DNA of 64,000 nt from Streptomyces violaceoruber. Its GTDB lineage: Bacteria; Actinomycetota; Actinomycetes; Streptomycetales; Streptomycetaceae. The stretch is taken from contig NZ_CP137734.1 in assembly GCF_033406955.1 (NCBI RefSeq), positions 2,046,001-2,110,000 on the forward strand, read 5' to 3'. Numbering within the stretch: the first letter of the stretch is position 1; every line of letters starts with the position of its first letter. Positions 61,106-64,000 of the stretch are shown piece after piece. A program made the translations under genes and the position numbers. The notes under the pieces are model-generated. The model ran no database searches, was not told the origin of the DNA, and saw only the letters and a list, made by a program, of their open reading frames with translations.

Positions 61106-63181
61106 CTACGTGGACGAGGAGGAGTCCTTCGTACGGTCACGGTCCTGGTGGTGGTGGGCCGGTCCGCGCCGCACCGCACCCGGCGCGCTCCAGTCCTGGC
61201 GCTTGCGCGCCCGGCGCCTGGCGGCCTCGGAGGACTCCAGCTGGTACGGGACCGACGTGACCATGACGCCCGGCGTGAACAGCAGCCGGCCCTTGAGGCG
61301 CAGGGCGCTCTGGTTGTGCAGCAGGTGCTCGTACCAGTGGCCGACCACGTACTCGGGGATGATCACCGAGACCGCGTCGCGCGGGGACTCCTTGCGCAGG
61401 CTCTTGACGTACTCGATGACCGGCCGGGTGATCTCGCGGTACGGCGAGTCCAGGACCTTCAGCGGTACGGCGATGCCGCGGCGCTCCCACTCCTCGCGCA
61501 GCGCCTTCGTCTCGGCCGGGTCGACGTTGACGCTGAGCGCCTCCAGGCTGTCGGAGCGCATCAGCTTGGCGTAGGCGAGGGCGCGGAGCGTGGGGCGGTG
61601 GATCTTGGAGATCAGGACCACCGAGTGAACGCGTGAGGGGCGCACCATGTCGTCGCTCTGTGCCTCCTCGGGGTCCTCCGGGGCCGCGATCTCCTCGGCG
61701 ACCCGGTCGTAGTGCTTGCGGATCGCCGTCATGGTCGCGAAGAAGATGCACATGCCGAGCAGCGCGACCCAGGCGCCGTGCGTGAACTTGGTCGCCAGCA
61801 CCACCACCAGGACGAGGCCGGTGAAGAAGGCGCCGAAGGCGTTGATCGCGCGGGAGCGCATCATGTGGCGTCGCTTGGACTGGTCCCGCTCGCCGGCCAG
61901 GTTGCGGTTCCAGTGGCGGACCATGCCGATCTGGCTGAGCGTGAAGGACACGAAGACGCCGACGATGTAGAGCTGGATCAGCCGGGTCGAGTCGGCGCCG
62001 TAGACGACGACCAGGAGCATGGCGGCTCCGGCGAGGAGCACGATGCCGTTGGAGAAGGCCAGGCGGTCGCCGCGGGTGTGCAGCTGGCGCGGCAGGTAGC
62101 GGTCCTGGGCGAGGATCGAGCCGAGCAGCGGGAAGCCGTTGTACGCGGTGTTGGCGGCGAGGAAGAGGACCAGCGCGGTGGCTGCGGCCAGCACGATGAA
62201 CAGGAAGCTGCCCTCGCCGAAGACCGCCTCGGCGACCTGCGAGATCACCGGGTGCTGGACGTAGTCCGCGCCGACCGCGACGCCGTTGTGGAAGAGGTCG
62301 GTGGCCGGGTTCTCCGACATCCGCACGTCGGTCGCGGCGGCCAGCGCGATGATGCCGCAGAACATGGTGACGGCCAGCAGACCCATCATCGCGAGGGTGT
62401 TCCCCGCGTTCTTGGACTTGGGCTTGCGGAAGGCCGGGACGCCGTTGGAGATCGCCTCGACACCGGTGAGCGCGGCACAGCCGGAGGAGAAGGCGCGCAG
62501 GAGGAGGAAGATCAGGGCGAAGCCGGCCAGGCCGCCGTGCTCCGGCTTGATCTCGTAGTCCGCGGTCGGGGCACGCATGGTGTCGTCCAGGACCAGTCCG
62601 CGGAACGCCCCCCACACGATCATGATGAAGACGCCCGCGACGAAGACGTACGTCGGAATCGCGAACAGGGTGCCCGACTCCCTGACCCCGCGCAGGTTCA
62701 TCAGCGTGAGCAGCAGGATCACGGCGACCGCGCACAGGACCTTGTGCTCGACGACGAAGGGGATCGCGGAGCCCAGGTTCTCGATGCCGGAGGAGATGGA
62801 GACCGCGACGGTCAGGACGTAGTCGACCAGCAGGGCGCTGGCGACGGTCAGACCGGCCTTGGGCCCGAGGTTGGTGGTGGCCACCTCGTAGTCGCCGCCG
62901 CCGCTCGGGTAGGCGTGCACGTTCTGCCGGTAGGAGGCGACCACGGTGAACATCAGGACCACGACCGCGACCGCGATCCACGGGCTGAAGTGGTAGGCCG
63001 ACACGCCCGCGATGGACAGGACGAGCAGCACCTCGCCGGGCGCGTACGCCACGGAGGACAGCGGGTCGGACGCGAACACGGGAAGCGCGATGCGCTTCGG
63101 CAGGAGCGTTTCACCCAGCCGGTCGCTGCGCAGTGCGCGCCCGATGAGGATCCGCTTGGGCACGTCGGTCAGTTTGGACAC
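61106..63181 (-). CDS. APC-family amino acid/cation permease with cytoplasmic tail
   Basis: A 691-aa membrane protein of the APC superfamily. Helix 1 carries VFASDPLSSVAYAPGE, then AYPSGGGDYEVATTNLG and GVEAISNGVPAFRKPKSKNA, with about twelve helices. A 200-residue soluble C-terminal domain (VHSVVLISKIHRPTLRALAY) resembles a universal-stress-like module. GTG at 63181 begins the conserved SKLTDVPKRILIGR; TTG at 63220 is upstream. Substrate unknown. It sits 52 bp before the methyltransferase gene on the same strand. Confidence 0.9.
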   Translation of the reverse strand: MSKLTDVPKRILIGRALRSDRLGETLLPKRIALPVFASDPLSSVAYAPGEVLLVLSIAGVSAYHFSPWIAVAVVVLMFTVVASYRQNVHAYPSGGGDYEVATTNLGPKAGLTVASALLVDYVLTVAVSISSGIENLGSAIPFVVEHKVLCAVAVILLLTLMNLRGVRESGTLFAIPTYVFVAGVFIMIVWGAFRGLVLDDTMRAPTADYEIKPEHGGLAGFALIFLLLRAFSSGCAALTGVEAISNGVPAFRKPKSKNAGNTLAMMGLLAVTMFCGIIALAAATDVRMSENPATDLFHNGVAVGADYVQHPVISQVAEAVFGEGSFLFIVLAAATALVLFLAANTAYNGFPLLGSILAQDRYLPRQLHTRGDRLAFSNGIVLLAGAAMLLVVVYGADSTRLIQLYIVGVFVSFTLSQIGMVRHWNRNLAGERDQSKRRHMMRSRAINAFGAFFTGLVLVVVLATKFTHGAWVALLGMCIFFATMTAIRKHYDRVAEEIAAPEDPEEAQSDDMVRPSRVHSVVLISKIHRPTLRALAYAKLMRSDSLEALSVNVDPAETKALREEWERRGIAVPLKVLDSPYREITRPVIEYVKSLRKESPRDAVSVIIPEYVVGHWYEHLLHNQSALRLKGRLLFTPGVMVTSVPYQLESSEAARRRARKRQDWSAPGAVRRGPAHHHQDRDRTKDSSSST

Positions 63182-63356
63182 AACAGAGGATCGTAAGCGT
63201 TCGAACGCGCGACCACCCAATCGCCACCCCTCCTCGGCCGCACCGGTCTGCTCTACGGGTGAATTCGCGGGGCGGTGCGGCTGCGGATCGGGCGGACGGC
63301 GGGGTTCGCATGGCTATATGACCATCACCGTCCGTCGTCCCCCTGAGGGAGATCCC

Positions 63357-63470
63357 ATGCATCTGTCCGCGGAGCTGGTCGGCGGCGGCGTCACGCTCGT
63401 CGGCCTCGCCGTTCTGGCCTTCGCCAGCGTTCGCAGCATCTGCCGCCGGGGGTCGTCGGCGGGGGGCTGA
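63357..63470 (+). CDS. Small single-helix membrane protein
   Basis: 37 residues: a short polar start, one hydrophobic helix (GGGVTLVGLAVLAFASV) and a basic tail. A GAGGGAG site is correctly spaced before ATG at 63357. No family recognised. It is divergent from the APC permease gene. Confidence 0.45.
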   Translation: MHLSAELVGGGVTLVGLAVLAFASVRSICRRGSSAGG

Positions 63471-63497
63471 GGCGGGGCCCCGGACGAGAGGGACGGT

Positions 63498-63572
63498 CCT
63501 CGGGCGAACCGGGAGCCGCCGCCCTCGGGCGAACCGGGAGCCGCGGCCCTCAGACGAACGGGGAGCCGCGGC
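63498..63572. repeat. Three tandem 25-bp repeats at the acyltransferase 3' end
   Basis: Units at 63498, 63523 and 63548, consensus CCTCGGGCGAACCGGGAGCC plus GCGGC. The third unit contains the acyltransferase stop codon; the outer two are just downstream and lack it. Confidence 0.8.
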
Positions 63573-64000
63573 CCTCCAGCATCTCGTTGAGCGTGTGCTG
63601 GATGGTGTCCTTCACCTCGCCGGCGAGCTTCTCGACCACCAGCGGGTCCTCCGCGGCGTCCTCGGGGAAGCCGTCCGTGTGGATCGGGGCACCGAAGCGG
63701 ATGGTCCACTTGGTCGGCATCGGGATCAGGCCCAGCGCGCCCAGCAGCGGGAAGGTCGGGGTGATCGGGAAGTACGGCAGCTTCAGCATCCGGGCCAGGG
63801 TGGGGGCCGAGCCGATCATCGGGTAGATCTCCTCGGCGCCGACGATCGAGCACGGCACCATGGGGCGCCGCGACCGCAGTGCCACCGCCGCGAAGCCTCC
63901 CCGGCCGAAGCGCTGCAGCCGGTAGCGCTCCTCGAAGGGCTTGCCGAGCCCCTTGTAGCCCTCCGGCATCACGCCGACCAGTTCGCCGGAGCCGAGCAAC
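63550..64000 (-). CDS. PlsC-type lysophospholipid acyltransferase (5' truncated)
   Basis: The last 150 residues of a 1-acyl-glycerol-3-phosphate-type acyltransferase: VMPEGYKGLGKPFEERYRLQ (motif III), FAAVALRSRRPMVPCSIVGA, EEIYPMIGS and WTIRFGAPI. The catalytic HxxxxD lies beyond the window. It would act at the membrane in phospholipid or storage lipid synthesis. Confidence 0.85.
   Translation of the reverse strand, partial: LLGSGELVGVMPEGYKGLGKPFEERYRLQRFGRGGFAAVALRSRRPMVPCSIVGAEEIYPMIGSAPTLARMLKLPYFPITPTFPLLGALGLIPMPTKWTIRFGAPIHTDGFPEDAAEDPLVVEKLAGEVKDTIQHTLNEMLEGRGSPFV

Noticed and set aside
59722..63196. Long rightward frames over the RNA methyltransferase and APC permease genes
   Set aside because: Antisense shadows without family motifs.
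1..64000. CRISPR arrays, rRNA operons and replication origins
   Set aside because: No regular short repeat-spacer pattern, conserved rRNA segment or origin-type box cluster was seen.

Overview
The window has the very high GC content, GTG/TTG starts, long antisense open frames and gene families (streptogrisin-like protease, secreted collagenase, LacI-regulated CUT1 sugar transporters, gentisate catabolism) expected of a Streptomyces or close relative. No rRNA, intact tRNA, CRISPR array or antibiotic cluster was recognised.

Layout. 0-12 kb: a 5'-truncated LysR regulator, a frameshifted S1 protease, a secreted collagenase, an orphan peptide-binding protein, a broken Doc-type toxin with intact antitoxin, and a TetR regulator divergent from an MMPL-DUF3817 exporter across a 27-bp palindrome. 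12-13.5 kb: decayed DNA with LuxR and IS5 remnants. 13.5-29 kb: an accessory, defence-type island with a PIN-domain protein, an IS630 element, a PD-(D/E)XK-like protein with an unknown partner, a membrane protein divergent from a DUF4062 protein, a coupled operon of N6-methyltransferase, HsdS-like and HEPN-like proteins, and a convergent 1526-aa sacsin-type ATPase with a DUF3883-like C-terminus. 29.7-42.5 kb: glycoside use (two sugar-binding lipoproteins, GH3, GH78, two permeases, two LacI repressors). 42.8-59.4 kb: aromatic catabolism, comprising a LysR-controlled gene set and a gentisate pathway with MarR and IclR regulators and an aromatic-acid transporter. 59.7-64 kb: housekeeping genes (TRAM-type RNA methyltransferase, APC permease, acyltransferase).

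The islands are bracketed by copies of the 3' end of the RNA methyltransferase gene. The functional copy ends at 59677. A perfect 123-bp copy lies at 29073-29195 and a diverged one at about 13127-13256. Each keeps the reading frame and stop codon of the gene's C-terminus. Each is flanked by paired GAGCGTCA repeats and evenly spaced CAGGTCAG boxes, with nearly identical geometry at the two distal copies. This looks like tandem accretion of integrative elements at one attachment site. No integrase or conjugation gene is visible, so the islands resemble elements mobilised in trans.

How the genes work together. The glycoside block would import plant-type oligosaccharides, trim rhamnose (GH78) and beta-linked sugars (GH3), and respond through LacI repressors. 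No ABC ATPase is present, so a shared ATPase elsewhere is presumed. The gentisate block runs 3-hydroxybenzoate to gentisate to maleylpyruvate to central metabolites. The neighbouring block pairs an FAD monooxygenase, an amidohydrolase-type decarboxylase, an extradiol dioxygenase, two fumarylacetoacetase-fold hydrolases, two dehydrogenases and a CoA-transferase, a complete-looking route whose substrate cannot be named from sequence.
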